NCBI GenBank assembly: GCA_024195265.1
Contig: JAJLRJ010000008.1
Coordinates: 21,717,458 to 21,781,457 of the forward strand
Direction: 5' to 3'
DNA length: 64,000 nucleotides
Source of the DNA: Dendrophyllia cribrosa
Lineage: Eukaryota > Cnidaria > Anthozoa > Scleractinia > Dendrophylliidae
The position numbers and the translations under genes are program-made. Positions 1-12,322 of this stretch are shown here, one piece after another. Every line of letters begins with the position of its first letter. Positions within the stretch are counted from its first letter, which is position 1. The notes under the pieces were generated by a model. That model saw only the letters and a list, made by a program, of their open reading frames with translations, was not told where the DNA came from and searched no databases.

Positions 1-379
1 CAATCGAATGCGATCGAACTTTCGTTTAGGTTTGATTTAGATATAATTGCATAGTGACAGCAAAAATATAGTCATTTTTCGATTGTATTCAGTTAAAAAC
101 ACCGGGAAAATAGCGAAATGATGTGCTAAAACAGAAGCCTAAAAACAACCAAATCCATTCGTAAGTTTAAACCAAATTTCTTTGGCAGAAATTCTTTTGT
201 CTCAAGTTTCAAAGTCTTTAATTTTTTGCCAATTTAGGTCCATAAAATAAAAAGAAATGAAAATCTTTCGCCTTTCAGGACCTTTCAGTGATCTGACTGA
301 GCTTATTTATTCAAATTCGTGTCAATAATATATTCATGTTGGTTTAAATAATAATATAACACCTCTTGAGACTGTCGGT
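1..379. other. AT-rich flank without a recognised gene
   Basis: Only AT-rich sequence with no long open frame and no repeat that I can identify. It is the 5' flank of the tRNA gene. Confidence 0.5.
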
Positions 380-452
380 GGCCCTGTGGCCCAATGGATA
401 AGGCATCTGACTACGAATCAGGGGATTCCAGGTTCGAGTCCTGGCAGGGTCG
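380..452 (+). tRNA. tRNA-Arg (anticodon ACG)
   Basis: This 73-nt sequence folds as a tRNA. The 7-bp acceptor stem pairs GGCCCTG with CAGGGTC (one G-U pair), with discriminator G. The A box (TGGCCCAATGG) and B box (GGTTCGAGTCC) are intact. The anticodon loop CTACGAA reads ACG, so A34 would be edited to inosine to decode CGU, CGC and CGA arginine codons. There is no intron. A TTTT run follows directly at 453 and would terminate RNA polymerase III. It looks functional. Confidence 0.93.
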
Positions 453-1045
453 TTTTCTTACTCAGTATAACATTTTTTTTTCTTTTCTACTTTACTTTTA
501 ATTGTATTGTACGCTAAATAAGAAGCGATCGTTGCTATTTATTTTAATATTTGAATACTAAACGTGACTCGCGGAAGGGAATTGTACTCTCGCGCCGTTT
601 CTGGCAATAAGGCCCAGCAATAATTCTTCAGCATTCACTTTCATTCAACTTTTAAGTGAGCTTTCACATTTTCGATATGAAGCGTATTTATACACCTTTT
701 TTCTTTCTTGATCAACAAACCATTCTACCATAAAACCTAGAAAAATGGCCAAGCAAGCCGTGACCTTGAATGTTATGTACCTAGGATCAAACTTGCGCAT
801 GATCTAAATCGGCGTATACAGAATTAACTGCAGAAGCAGAGACCGATTACAACGTAGATTTTTGAAGTTTAAACGAGAAGAAACATACTAGATATTTATT
901 TTCCTTTTTTTTATTTTCTTTTTGTTGTTTTGTCAATCATTATGTTATCTGCTTTGCGTATTTCCTTTATTTTAATACGTAAAACCTGTTTTTCCATAAC
1001 ACGTATATCGGATAATTGTTCTTATTGCACCTGAAAACGGTTGGT
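453..1045. other. Intergenic, nothing recognised
   Basis: AT-rich sequence with only short spurious frames. It separates the tRNA from the truncated TTAA-type element. Confidence 0.5.
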
Positions 1046-1505
1046 TTCGAATTTAGACGTCGTAAAATATTCGACAATACATTTTATTACCAAATGGTTT
1101 CCATATTTAGATAGCCAGCTCTATAAGCTTTAATTTGATATCTGGGTTTAGGTATCTTAAGCGTAATCTGAAGGCTGGTTTTCACTGGCGACGGAGTCGG
1201 AGTCGGAGTCGTAGTCGGAGTCGTAAGAGCGCTTCCGACCTAGTGAAAATCGAAAATCGGAGTCGTAAGCGGAGTCATTAGCTCGACGGAATCGGAGTCG
1301 GAAGAATCAGAACGGTTCCATTTTCTTCCGATTCCGCTTATGACTCCGTAATCTTCTTCCGATTCCGTCTGTTTGATTTTCACTAGATCGTAACGCTCTG
1401 CGCTTCTGATTACGACTCCGACTCCGATTCCGTCGTTAGTGAAAACCAGCCTTTAAGACGCTAGAGCTGTTATACTGGAGACACCCCCGAAGGTACACCG
1501 TAACC
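1046..1505. mobile_element. Truncated TTAA-flanked element, GGTTACAGTG family, copy 1
   Basis: From about 1046 this matches the 3' half of the full elements at 9455-10175 and 17429-18145. The right end is CCGTAACC-like and is followed by TTAA (1506-1509). The left terminal repeat and about 270 bp are missing. It is interrupted by the palindromic element at 1171-1453; the uninterrupted sequence survives in the copy around 10128. Confidence 0.75.
1171..1453. mobile_element. Palindromic element, GGCTGGTTTTCACT family, copy 1
   Basis: Inverted termini read AAGGCTGGTTTTCACT on the left and AGTGAAAACCAGCCTT on the right. Just inside are diverged hexamer repeats of GGAGTC type on the left and their complements on the right. 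It sits inside the repeat at 1046-1505. Comparison with the empty site near 10128 gives a TNA-type 3-bp duplication (TGA left, TTA right), as expected of PIF/Harbinger-like elements. It is non-coding. Confidence 0.8.
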
Positions 1506-2110
1506 TTAAGGGAGAAGATGAGCCCCCCCACCCCCCCTCCTTCCCAACCCCCACCCCCTTCGCCGTCAGCACTCCCATTGTTTTTTCTTTAATCGCTGGC
1601 TATCCTTCTGCCCCCACTTTCTGAACGCCTGGAGCAGTCTAAGGGAAAGAAGGTACTCTGATTTAACAGTGATCGCAAGGGAATTGCCCAATTGTTCAAA
1701 CCTCTCCTCCCCTCTCCCAGCAAAAAAAAAAAGCGGTTGGGGCGGGGAAAGTAAAACCCCTAAAATACGATCTGCCCAAAAGTGTAAAATTAAATTCGAA
1801 ACCCCCAAACGGTACTCAATTTAACAACTCATTTTTCCGTTACCCCTATGATATAAACTAGAAATACGTGTCTCGCAGAACCTCGCGAAGCTCGGGGGAG
1901 GGTGCACGGCGAGTCGAAACTCTCGATTTGCGCATGAGGCTTTTCGTCATTCCACTTCGTCTTCTTTGAAACGAAAAACGTTGGTAAAAGGTCCTTTCGG
2001 TGGTTCGCGTACCGTTTACCGTCCCCCACCTTTGTTTACCATGCTCCTATATAGGCTTACATGAGGTAGTGCCACATTGTTGCCAGGCAACTGTACGACA
2101 TCTTCAAGTA

Positions 2111-2371
2111 CCGTATTTTCTCAATTAAACGCCCCCGGCGTTTATTTCAAACTTGGCCTAGTGGACCCGGCGTTTCTTTGAATCAGCAGTTTTCTCTCGC
2201 CCGCCATTTTTTAAGAAAGGGTTATTATTCATTTTTCTTGGCAGCCGTGTACCTTGCCCTTAAATCGTAAGTTTATTATACCACAAATAAACGTTTGAGT
2301 GGCTTACTTACAACTTCCTCTATTATACCCGGCGTTTATTCGGGGCCCGGCGTTTAATCGAGAAAATATGG
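2111..2371. mobile_element. Short TA-flanked MITE, CCGTATTTTCTC family
   Basis: The termini CCGTATTTTCTCAATTAAAC and its near-complement at 2350-2371 form inverted repeats of about 22 bp rich in the motif GGCGTTTA, flanked by TA dinucleotides. It is non-coding. TA target duplication and length suggest a Tc1/mariner-type non-autonomous element. Confidence 0.75.
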
Positions 2372-2731
2372 TATATATATTTTTCGCTCGAATTCACGCG
2401 GCTTAGCTCCCGAGGCACGACAAATTTATTAACCTCGCTTCTCGAGAAATTAAATGAATTAGTCCTTATTATGTCATTACGTGTAGCCGCACATGTACCT
2501 GCATGAATTTTTCCGGCTCATTGTTTCGATGTTGCGAAGACTCACAGTCCAAGTGAAGGTGGGGTGTGGTCTGTGGGTGAAATTTCAAAGAACGAATACT
2601 GCTATTTGTTCGTTTTGTAATTTCACTCCAACATGAAAATTTGTACAATTTTGTTATTATCAGAGGAGGTAACGGGGAGAACAACATTCTAACGTGGAGA
2701 TTCTTTCACTGACATTACAATTCGTTTTCAG

Positions 2732-4924
2732 CTCAAGAGTCCACGAGACCCCGTGAGACGAATGACAAGTAGTGTTTCTCCATCAAGGAGTTCCTCGCCC
2801 TCCTCCTCTCCGCGCCTACAGCATCGGCAAAGGCGGGGAACTATGACACGCGACACTCCACCCAGGACCATCGACACACAGGTCCGGGGACGTTTGTCAA
2901 GAAAAAGCAAAAGCATGCAGGAGTTGACCAGCGTCGTTGTGGACGGCCGCAGTGCTTCCTATTCCAAACCAACCTCGTCGTCGATTCGAAAGCAAAGTGT
3001 GTCCAGCACGGGACCACAAGGTGATTCTCCAACTGGAAGGAGTCATTTGAGTTCAAGTGGGCCCGTAGGTTCTCCAAAAGCCGGGCCCGTGCAGGTATCT
3101 AGGAGCGCCTCCTTTGGGTCCAGACCGCGTCCAATGATGCCTGTGATGGAACCGCGCTCAAAAACAATGGCGAGCTCTCGACCAACAAGAGAGATGCAGA
3201 GAAGGGCGTCCTCAGCCTTTCCGGGAAAGACTGCGCCTTCGGGTGAGTAAAGTTAACAAAGCTGTTTCCATTGCGGATATCCAAGTAGCAACCGAGCAAG
3301 CTCTCGGGATCGGGGTCTCGTGTTCCTAGCTCCGAACCTGAGAGCCTGAACAAATTGTCCGTTAGCGGCACTTTGCGCCTATCTTTTAAACTTATCATAT
3401 TTTCAATTTTTTTTCTTTTCACAGACGAAACCCGACGGCGGGAGCCTAGTACCAAACGAAGATCATCATCAGCTACGCCTGAGGGGAAGACGCGGTTACC
3501 TGGCTCAATAAAGCCCGCGCAGAAGTCAGCGGAAGACAAGCAAGAAAGAAGTAGAAAGTCTAGTGTGTCGAAGATATCTAGCCCTCAACACAAACCAACA
3601 CAACCGGCAACAAACAAGAAAATAACAACAGAATCCACAGAGCATTCACGCGGGCACAGATCGTTACCTACAACACCAAGAGAAAGGAAATCTTCTACCA
3701 CGCAACAAAATGGTCTGCCAAAAAACACAGTTAAAGCCATCCCTAAAAGCGCCGCAGCTGAAAGCAAAACGAAAGGAAGTAAAACTCTACCCTCTTCGCG
3801 CCGGGAAAATGGACTTGTAAAGCAGAAGAAGGAGCCGAGGAGTACAAAAGCGAATGAAAGGACTAAGAAAGACTTAAAACCTGACCATAAGGATAAAAAA
3901 GAAAATGACTTAAGTGGTAAAGAAACTGAAGGTACAAAATGCAAGGACAGCGTGTCCATAGCACTTGAGAAGAGCCCGGATGTTATCCCTAATGGACGAC
4001 CGACTGATCCATCAAATCACTCGAGTGACAATTTAGATGAAATGGATGATAGTTCTTATCACGGGGAAATCTTGTCGCCGGATGAAAGACTTTTTCAAAA
4101 GACCGCATTGAACGGCCGTAGAAAGACATCGGAATGCTCCTTAGAAACCGATAGCGACATCACCAGTGATCTACTGAGTGACTTTACCGACACTGACTAC
4201 GATTTTAGAAGTCAGCGGTATTCCGGCCTTTCAGAAACTTCCAGTGATTTCTCATTCGGCACCAGTCCTGCCTGGAAGTTATTCCACTCTGTTGAACACG
4301 ATCGCAACTGTGCCCTGCAGTCGACTGGTGAGCTAGACGTCTTGGAGCTAGGTACCTCTCCAACGCTCAAGGACTGCCTGTTGAATTTAAATCTAGAAGG
4401 GGATGTTACTCCAACAATGAAAAGGCGCATATTTGAGAAGGCTTCTCGAAGCGATCAGAAGGACGATTCTCCAGATTCGACAGAAGAGACGATGTCACAT
4501 CCGACGGATAAAGCAATATTCTTTGATGTTGAGAAGTACAATGACAAATCCCCGGATGAAGAAGAGGTTATCGTTGGCTCGCCCCGGAAGTGGTCTCTTG
4601 TCCAATCGCTGATAAGCAGTATCGAGAAACGAAGCGGAAGTAGCAGTGATGGTCCCAGAGCACACACGAATACTGCAGCCGTTACCAGGTCTGATCCTGT
4701 TAGCGCCGGAAATCACAGTGTAAATGAATCAGCGGTGACTCAGAAGACTTCGAGCAACCACGAAACGCCTAGTGCCAGGCTTCCTTCGCTTGACGAGCTG
4801 ACTAAGGTATTTGCTTTTTTATGCCGTCCATATTAGACTTGTTAGAAAATTAGCTTTATATTTACTTAAAATAGAACTTTGGAAGACCGATGACCGCGCG
4901 CGCCAGTGTTTTATATCGAAAACC

Positions 4925-4959
<35 letters not shown>

Positions 4960-5599
4960 TTTTTATTTTTTTATTTTTTATTTTTGTCAATGCACGAAAG
5001 CTACCAAAATGTAACTTTCATGAATCATGGATCAATTCTTGCGTTCGACATACAGTAGCAAAATCTATCAGTGAATGAATTTTTTTCTAAGAATGCTTCA
5101 CCTTCACGGAGTGCTCTTGAGCTTAAGTGTCGGGCCCTACTGGTTAACTTGTTGGTCAAAACTCTTGAAAGAAAGGTAAAACATTGCCGAGTTACAGTTT
5201 TCTCGTTTTTGAAAACCACAGGAGGGCTCTACAAAGAACGCCGAGAGTGGAACTGAACAGGACATCTCCCCCGTGGAACGCGCAGTTTCACGTGACCACC
5301 CGGTGACATATGACGTCAATGAGAATCTTACGAACTCAGTGCAAAGCCCGCGTGAGAGCAGTAAAACGCAGTGGATTCCTGGAGAGAAACCATTCGAGGC
5401 TTCCGAGAGCAAAACAAGAAAGCTGTCACGGGACAAGGCAAGACGAAAGGATAAAGAATTAGATATGTTTCCACGACCACAACGTCAGTTTACACTGGAG
5501 GAAATGATACAAGATATGATGCCCGCTGATGGTGAGTCCAAGCATAATGGAGACCAGCGAACGTTGTCACCTGAGCCTCGTTTTCAAGCTTGGCTTTAG
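2732..5599 (+). CDS. 3' part of an unrecognised gene for a basic, serine-rich disordered protein
   Basis: Three exons are visible: 2732-3242, 3425-4806 and from 5222. Each has clean GT-AG borders with matching phases (1, then 0). The first visible exon opens in frame right after its acceptor, so the gene starts further upstream. The roughly 700 visible residues are rich in Ser, Lys, Arg, Thr and Pro, with long basic stretches early and acidic DSD/DTD patches in the middle of the second exon. No folded domain, membrane segment or signal is visible. Runs such as SRKSKSMQEL and RRASSAF look like kinase-target, cytoskeleton-associated sequence, but that is inference. The third exon may splice at a strong donor (ATG|GTGAGT, 5531/5532) or run to the stop at 5597-5599, followed by an AATAAA at about 5645. 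I found no further downstream exon. I cannot name the family. Confidence 0.75.
4929..4984. repeat. (ATT)n and T-rich microsatellite
   Basis: About eleven ATT units run into T-rich sequence inside the second visible intron of the disordered-protein gene. Confidence 0.9.
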
Positions 5600-8500
5600 C
5601 CATAAATGGTGACAATTAACGTTAGTTTTCCCAGGCAAAACAAATAATAAAAATACGCCTCGCAAAATCGTCTCATCACCTACAATGGGATAATTTTCCG
5701 TCAAACAAATGCGTGAAATTTGGTTAAGTCCTCTCTTGTAATTTTTGCTGTGAGTATCTGTCAATACAACAGCCTCAGAGACCATAAAAGGTAGTTTATA
5801 AAAACTACATGTGAAGAAACAGTTGCATGCTTTAAGCTTTTTTAATTACGCGTGGTGTTATGCAAGACAGCCGTTTGCCAGGCGAGAACTTGCGTTTGCA
5901 ACAATTGTAGCCATTAAGTTTCAAGCTTAGAACTAAATTGTCCTTTGGGAGAATTTGACTCCAAGTCAAATCATTAGACCGATATTTTCATTCGCTTTCC
6001 ACTTCAGTTTGTTGTGTAGAGATAGAGAGAACTTAGGTTTTTATTATTGCTTTTAAATTATGCTTTTTTATCAACAGTTTGACGTATTGTATCAATCGCT
6101 AGAGTTTTATGAGTTCAATATTTTTGAAGTTCTAAAAGTAGGATGTAGAATACAAATTTTTTGCACCAGAATGGCGCCTAAGTTATTGTAATTTGTTTAA
6201 GAGTCGAAGATATATAAAACAATTGAAATGCATGTTGTTTTGCTCGCCTATCGCTGGAAACGAAGGCAGTACACATGTTTCTTTTAAAATTACATGCTGG
6301 TTAATGTTTGAGTTTAAAATATTATTACTTAAGGTAAGCTTGCCATAAGAATTAACCACATTTGATATATCTCAAAATTCTGACCTCACTCAAGCTCGCC
6401 TTGTAGGTTAACAAGACAACCACGTCTCCTGGGTCTTCTCGGCGTTATTGAAGATTTAGTTCCACAAGATCATGCCGATTATTTTAAAAATCTTTCACTG
6501 AACGCCTTTTGTCATGTCACCTGCTATTTGCTGAAGTCACTCTCGCCGCCATTTTGATCAAGAACAAAAACATTAATGGTTGACTGCATTTTGCGTTTTA
6601 GCACTGAGCTCTGCAATGGCCCGTATCGTAGATGAGTGCGCCACGTCAACATATCAGCGGTTTCTCGCTTTCTTGACCCTATAGTCTCGTTTTGATGTTT
6701 ACGAGAACCTCTGACGACGATGAGCGTAAACATAGGGTGTTTGGTTTAGTTGTAGAAACCTTTGCTTTGTTTTCAAGCCTCGCTTTAATTTATTGACAAG
6801 AAAGAATTATGGATATATCAAACATGGTCCCAACTCAAGGCTTACAAGGAAATGTATTTATAATTAAAAATATATTATGTTTTGGGCATGAGAAAGTTAT
6901 TACTTGTTGTTGTCCAGTTGTTGCTACACGTTCTAAGCGTTCTTTGTGTCTTCGTATCTGACCCTAAAGTCGCTAACGGCTCCAATTTTGGATACACCCT
7001 GTTAGTCTAAAATTTGGTCGTCTATATACTGAGGACCGGCGATACTGAATGGATCAATATCCCTGCTTGTCAGATAATGTTTAAATCGCTCAAATCTCAG
7101 AGTTTGATCAATCCAGTCCAAATGGGCTGAATGCGGCCTCGGCATTTTGAAGTACTGGGGTAAGGCAAACAAACGTTACATTACGCTAACCATTTGAATC
7201 TATTATACGATTGAAGTGTGGCGCGACTGAATACGACTACTAATTCTGTCGTCCTATTCAGCAACAGATAACGCGGTAAACGTATGGCCGTTAAAAGCTC
7301 AGAATTTGATAAAGCGTTTTTTCCTCCGGCTTTCAATAGCCTAAACCACTCCGACAGAGTTACCGTAAGCTCCAATTCTGTCATATGTCACGTGCGTATT
7401 TTGACTTCACTCCGAACAAGATTGATTTCCACTGTGAAACACAAGCCCCGAATCGGTGGTCAAATTGGACTGTTCAATTTTCTGCGCCTAATGACTCAGT
7501 AATGACATTTCATTCGCAGAAACAAGTCATTAATCATGTTAATTTGTCTAATATCGCCGTTAAAATGTTACGTTTGTTTCGTACCGTGTGTGTTTCACTC
7601 GGACGTTTAACCTTCATCCGTAAGTAAAAAGAAACAGTTAAGTTCTTCTTAGGTACCAAGGACTTCCCCACCCACCCCCCCATGGCCCCATCTCCCCAAT
7701 GTAGATAAATAAGCAGGGACCGCTGAGGAAAGCGGGTAATATTTGTGCTATATTAGTTACTTGTCGAGTCTATGAATTATATAGCCTTACATTATAAGTT
7801 ATCACACTCACTACTTTCTCATGTAAGAAGAACGTTTGGTGCCCATAAAGCATTGTTCTACGAGCACTCTGAGCTGCGAGTAAGCTCTCTTCTGGGGTGG
7901 GGGCGGGGTAGCTCTCTTCTGGGGTGGGGACGGGGTAGCTCTCTTCCCTTGAAGTTCGTTTGAAGAGAACGCTGAGACCAGGGTAGGATTTTATGGAATA
8001 TACTTTTTCGATTATTAAAGACTGATATTTTCCGGCAAAAGCTAGCTTGTCGAAATATCAAAACTGAAGGATAAAATGTATGTAAATTCAAAAGAACTCC
8101 ACTACTTCTTAAGTGATAATATAATCATTTGCTAATTTCCATTTTTTGCGGGGAAATTGGTGGAATCCATCTTTTGTTAGCGTGGAACCCAAAATAAAAA
8201 TCGACACAAATATTCGTTAAATGGCATACTACTATACTTGAAAACGTAAGACCCTGAAGAAGAAGAAAGGCTGTGCCTTTCGAAATATTGGATATTTTAC
8301 AAATATAGTCGTTTCCGTACCGTTTATCAGCCTTGCTTTTTTTATCAAATCGTTTCATTATTTTATAGCTGATTACACAATAGATCCTTTACCACAGGAT
8401 CCGGTGCTTCTATTTCGTTACGGTGGTCCGTTGCAAATTACAGTTACTTATTTTCGAATAAGAATTTGTTCCGGCTCAGTTCGTGATGTCATTCGCCGCA

Positions 8501-9450
8501 CAATTTATTAATTCCCTGAGTCATGTTTTTCTTTCTGTAATTTTAAGCTATAGCCGTTGTCAGAATTTGGTGTCGTAAGGAGTGCACAGTATTTTCAGCG
8601 TTGATCACGACTATTATAGTATGCCATTATGCGTGAACAGCTGATCCAGAACAACTTAATATAAAATCAATATTATTCTCATTATTTCTTTTCCGTCTCT
8701 CGAGAGGTCCACTAATTCCTTTTAGCGATCAAATACCATAGAAACCAAACAAACTGGAACGTGTATGCTTTGTCCATGGATTAACGTATGACGGTTTCAC
8801 TGACCTGCGTGATACCATGTCTTTCATGTGGAACGTGATTCATAAACTACGGAAGTATACTCAAGTGTTACCGCTTTAGCTTAAGATATCAAAATATCAA
8901 CTCGTGCACGTTCTTTTATATTATTCAGTGACTCCTTGTCGTCAAAGGATAAAACCAAGAGTCATGTAGTCTTTTGCGGTTTTAATATGATGAAAAACGC
9001 GGGTTTGATCTGTTTGATCACTTAAAAAGTGCATATATGTTATAGGCGTGATATTTTTCATCGGCACGGAATTTTAATGTTAAATGTTATGAGTGAGAAG
9101 TTACGTGTAACAATGCAACCTAAATACTAAATAAAACAAGAAAAACATTTAATAACGACGAGAAAGGTCAAAATGTCACAAGAATGGCAAGTTTGATTTC
9201 TTGACCGCCCGTCAATAAATCAAATTTCATGAACGGCTGTAATCCACTTCAATCCTTGCAATCCTGCAATTATCTCCAAACTACTGTTATGTTTTTGTTT
9301 AGCTCTATAGAATCTTTTTATCCAACTAAGTTGCATATTTGGTGGCATTTGGCGATATAACGTGGAAATAAACTAAGCAAAGTTTTACTATTTCGCCGGG
9401 GGAACAGTGTCCCTTCAGTTAATTCAGTCAATACCTCCGGTTACAACAAT
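5600..9450. other. Gene-free stretch of 3.9 kb
   Basis: No exon with convincing borders or codon pattern was found on either strand; the short open frames look spurious. The only distinct structure is the 29-bp G-rich tandem repeat at 7880-7948. An AATAAA at about 5645 may be the polyadenylation signal of the gene upstream. Confidence 0.5.
7880..7948. repeat. 29-bp tandem repeat, about 2.4 copies
   Basis: The unit carries AGCTCTCTTCTGGGGTGGGG and repeats with one change before degrading. Confidence 0.85.
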
Positions 9451-9454
9451 TTAA

Positions 9455-10175
9455 GGTTACTGTGTACCTTCAGATCGAAAATGTATTGAATTTTTTTTTT
9501 TTGGCGTCAAAATTTAAGTTTACAGAATGAACTTTCATCCAAAAAAAAATTATCGAAAAATAGTGAAAATTGACGGCAAAATGACGGTATAACTTTTGTG
9601 GGCGGAGTTTGTTTATATAGCGATATGTTTTTCTAAGCGCTGTTTTCTCAAAGTTAATTTTTCGCTTGTAGGGGACACTTTAAAGAGCTACAACTCAAAG
9701 GGAATTCGTTCGATTTTCCTCAAATTTGGACAGAAGCTAGGCTAACATATAATCAACAAAAATTTGTCGGCGAATTTCTTATTTCCGAAAACGTTTTCGT
9801 CAAGAACCATTTCCGTGCGATCACTCCAATTTTTTTTCTCCCTTTTTCGAAAATATTCTGTAACTTTTCACTGCAATTGAATATGGGAAATCGCCGACAC
9901 GCTTTTTTAGCGCTTCGTGTCCGAAAATCGGAGAACAAATCAAATTAGCAAAATACAATAATCGCTTTGAGTTATAGCGTTTTAAAGCTGATGCGGACGT
10001 TCGAATTTAGACGTCGTAAAAAATTCGACAATTCATTTTATTACCAAATGGTTTCCATATTTAGATAGCCAGTTCTATAAGCTTTAATTTGATATCTGGG
10101 TTTAGGTATATTAAGTGTAATCTTAAGACGCTAGAGCTGTTATACTGGAGACACCCCCGAAGGTACACTGTAACC
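9455..10175. mobile_element. TTAA-flanked element, GGTTACAGTG family, copy 2 (full length)
   Basis: 721 bp between TTAA duplications at 9451-9454 and 10176-10179. Inverted termini are GGTTACTGTGTACCTTC and GAAGGTACACTGTAACC. The interior is the reverse complement of the copy at 17429-18145. It has no coding capacity. TTAA duplication suggests mobilisation by a piggyBac or Kolobok type transposase. Confidence 0.85.
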
Positions 10176-10279
10176 TTAACGTCACGCGCTCACGCCTCCT
10201 TCCCACGTCTTGTCTTCATTGGTCATAAAATCTTTACTTGGGTCCGTGTTTGACTTATAGCGATATGTATACAGTCCCG

Positions 10280-11725
10280 CCCGCGGGGGGGTACTCCCCC
10301 ATAAAAATGACGGGGGTTCTCGTCGAAAAACACCCTAAAAGGTAGGCAGAATCTTTTTGCGTCGACGAAGGAGACGCTTCCTAATCTTGTCGGCTAAGCG
10401 GAACGAATCGAGAAATGTGTCGGTACCAAATCTGCGCCATTTTGAAACGTCACAATAGTATCCAGCATTCTTAGCGCGTCGTCTAGGCTAAGCGGAACGA
10501 ATCGAGAAAAGTGTCGGTACCAAATCTGCGCCATTTTGAAACGTCACAATAGTATCCAGCATCGCGTGGAAATCAGGCATCATTCTGGGGAGCTGGGGTT
10601 CCGAAATGTCACATGTGAATAATCTATTTGTCTTGATTTAGTTTCGGATATTTTCCCGATTTTGGAATCGTACGGCTCAATATTTCAATGCCTAGTAAAA
10701 GTACGCAGTGGAAAAATTGGACGAAGGTTCTTCTCCGGACCAAGTAAGTTGTTGGGTCTCTTTGGAATCAAGCAAGAAGTTACAGATTTTCCTCGCTGCC
10801 GTTCTGGTATGTTTTGAATGTTCTATCTTGATTTTGCTGTGGTTCTCTGCCTGATTTGGGAAGCTTTCACCTAAATACCGACGTCGTTCTTCGCGATGTT
10901 CTACGGTACGGTGCAATTCGCTTATGTCTTGTAGCATTAATTCACTGACCGGCCGCGCCAGGCGAACGCAGATAATTTAACTTTACAGTGCTCGAAATTG
11001 CGCCTGTATCGGGCGCATTTGCGACTAAAGATTTCGCAGTTTTGTGACTAAAATTTGTCTAGCTAATAAAGGAATTATATTCAACAGTCTTGTGTCTTAC
11101 TTGCAATTGGTAGTTGTAATTTTATCCGAAAAATCTTGCGAAATTTCACGTTGAATGTTGCGTGACTTAAACGTCGAAATTTCTCATTTCCGGTTCCGGT
11201 ATTGGTACATGTACTGACGAGTATGATTTCAGAATCGGAGAAATAACCGAAATGAAATCAAGACAAATATACTATTTATATGTCGGAAAAATCTGAGACC
11301 TTTCGGAGTACACAGCACGGCAGGATTTTGCCCGATTCCACGGCGATGGCGTGAATTTGTTTGATGACGGCCCGACGTTTTTGCCTGCGTGACATATCTC
11401 GCGACATAGCCCTTTTCAACAGTGGCTGAATTAATTCATGAAACTGAGGTACTAGGCTAAGACGAGGTGCCACGGGATAAGGAGACGCACTATAATCTAT
11501 GATTACTACTAGTTTATCGTCTATTTTTACCCCTAAGAGGTACCAATTTTATACAACACAAGACGTATTCTGTCATATTTTTTCATCTCAATACCCTAAA
11601 AGGTACCGCGATAATTCTAACCATGGACATTTTAGATTTCAGCACCCTAAGCGGTACCAATCTACAAATTTTGACCCCTAAAAGGTACGACGGGCACCCC
11701 CGTCATTTTCATATCGGGTGTACAG
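10280..11725. mobile_element. Interspersed repeat with ATGACGGGGG ends and GGTACC-containing internal repeats
   Basis: Left end (about 10295-10335) and right end (about 11690-11722) share, in inverted orientation, a motif around AAAATGACGGGGG followed by CGTCG. The right part holds four spaced copies of CCCTAAAAGGTACC-like sequence (11530-11690). I see no coding frame with meaning. The boundaries are approximate. Confidence 0.55.
10392..10563. repeat. 94-bp tandem duplication
   Basis: The block starting GGCTAAGCGGAACGAATCG recurs 94 bp later with one clear base change over about 78 bp. It contains the phrase AATCTGCGCCATTTTG. Confidence 0.9.
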
Positions 11726-12223
11726 TGTCCGTCGAGTTGGTCAGATTTCGGCATGCACGTGCTCCGAAACTAAAAAAAAGTTACGTGAGGCGGATATTCA
11801 TTTTAAAACGTTAAAAAATTCGCTTGTCATTGTGACTAAAATGACTAAGCAAATATTTCACGGAAAAACTTATCACGTTATGTCCATGCATGACGCGGAA
11901 CAAATTCTCGGAAATCAGCGACTTTGGAGTCACAGTTTTGGGCAATCAGGATGTCGGCTCAACTGAACACGTACGTACTCCAAAACCATAAAATCTCATT
12001 TTTTTCTCTGGGTTTATATGTTTAAACACTAAAAATGCCACGCTTTGTAAAAAATTATATTGTACATGTTCAGAGATTTTTGAAAGCTAAGTTCAATAAG
12101 TTCAAATTAAAATATTTCACGGTGGAACTCGTCACAATTTGAATGACATGTGACGTCAAACCCGTGACGCACGAACTTCCAAATAAGTGGAAAGTTTCAC
12201 GTCTGCCGAAGCAGCTCAAAGCG

Positions 12224-12230
12224 TATAAAA
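12224..12230 (+). promoter_or_regulatory. TATA box of isocitrate lyase copy 1
   Basis: TATAAAA lies 93 bp upstream of the ATG. The context GCGTATAAAAC is shared with copy 2 (42004-42010), and the following 5' UTR is also conserved between copies. This supports a real core promoter with a start site near 12255. Confidence 0.7.
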
Positions 12231-12322
12231 CGTGTCGCTCTTCGTCAAACTAACCATTATTACCGAGTGAAGCTCACATACGAAAGGTCCTTGAATCTTC
12301 AGAGTACAGAAAACACTACAAC

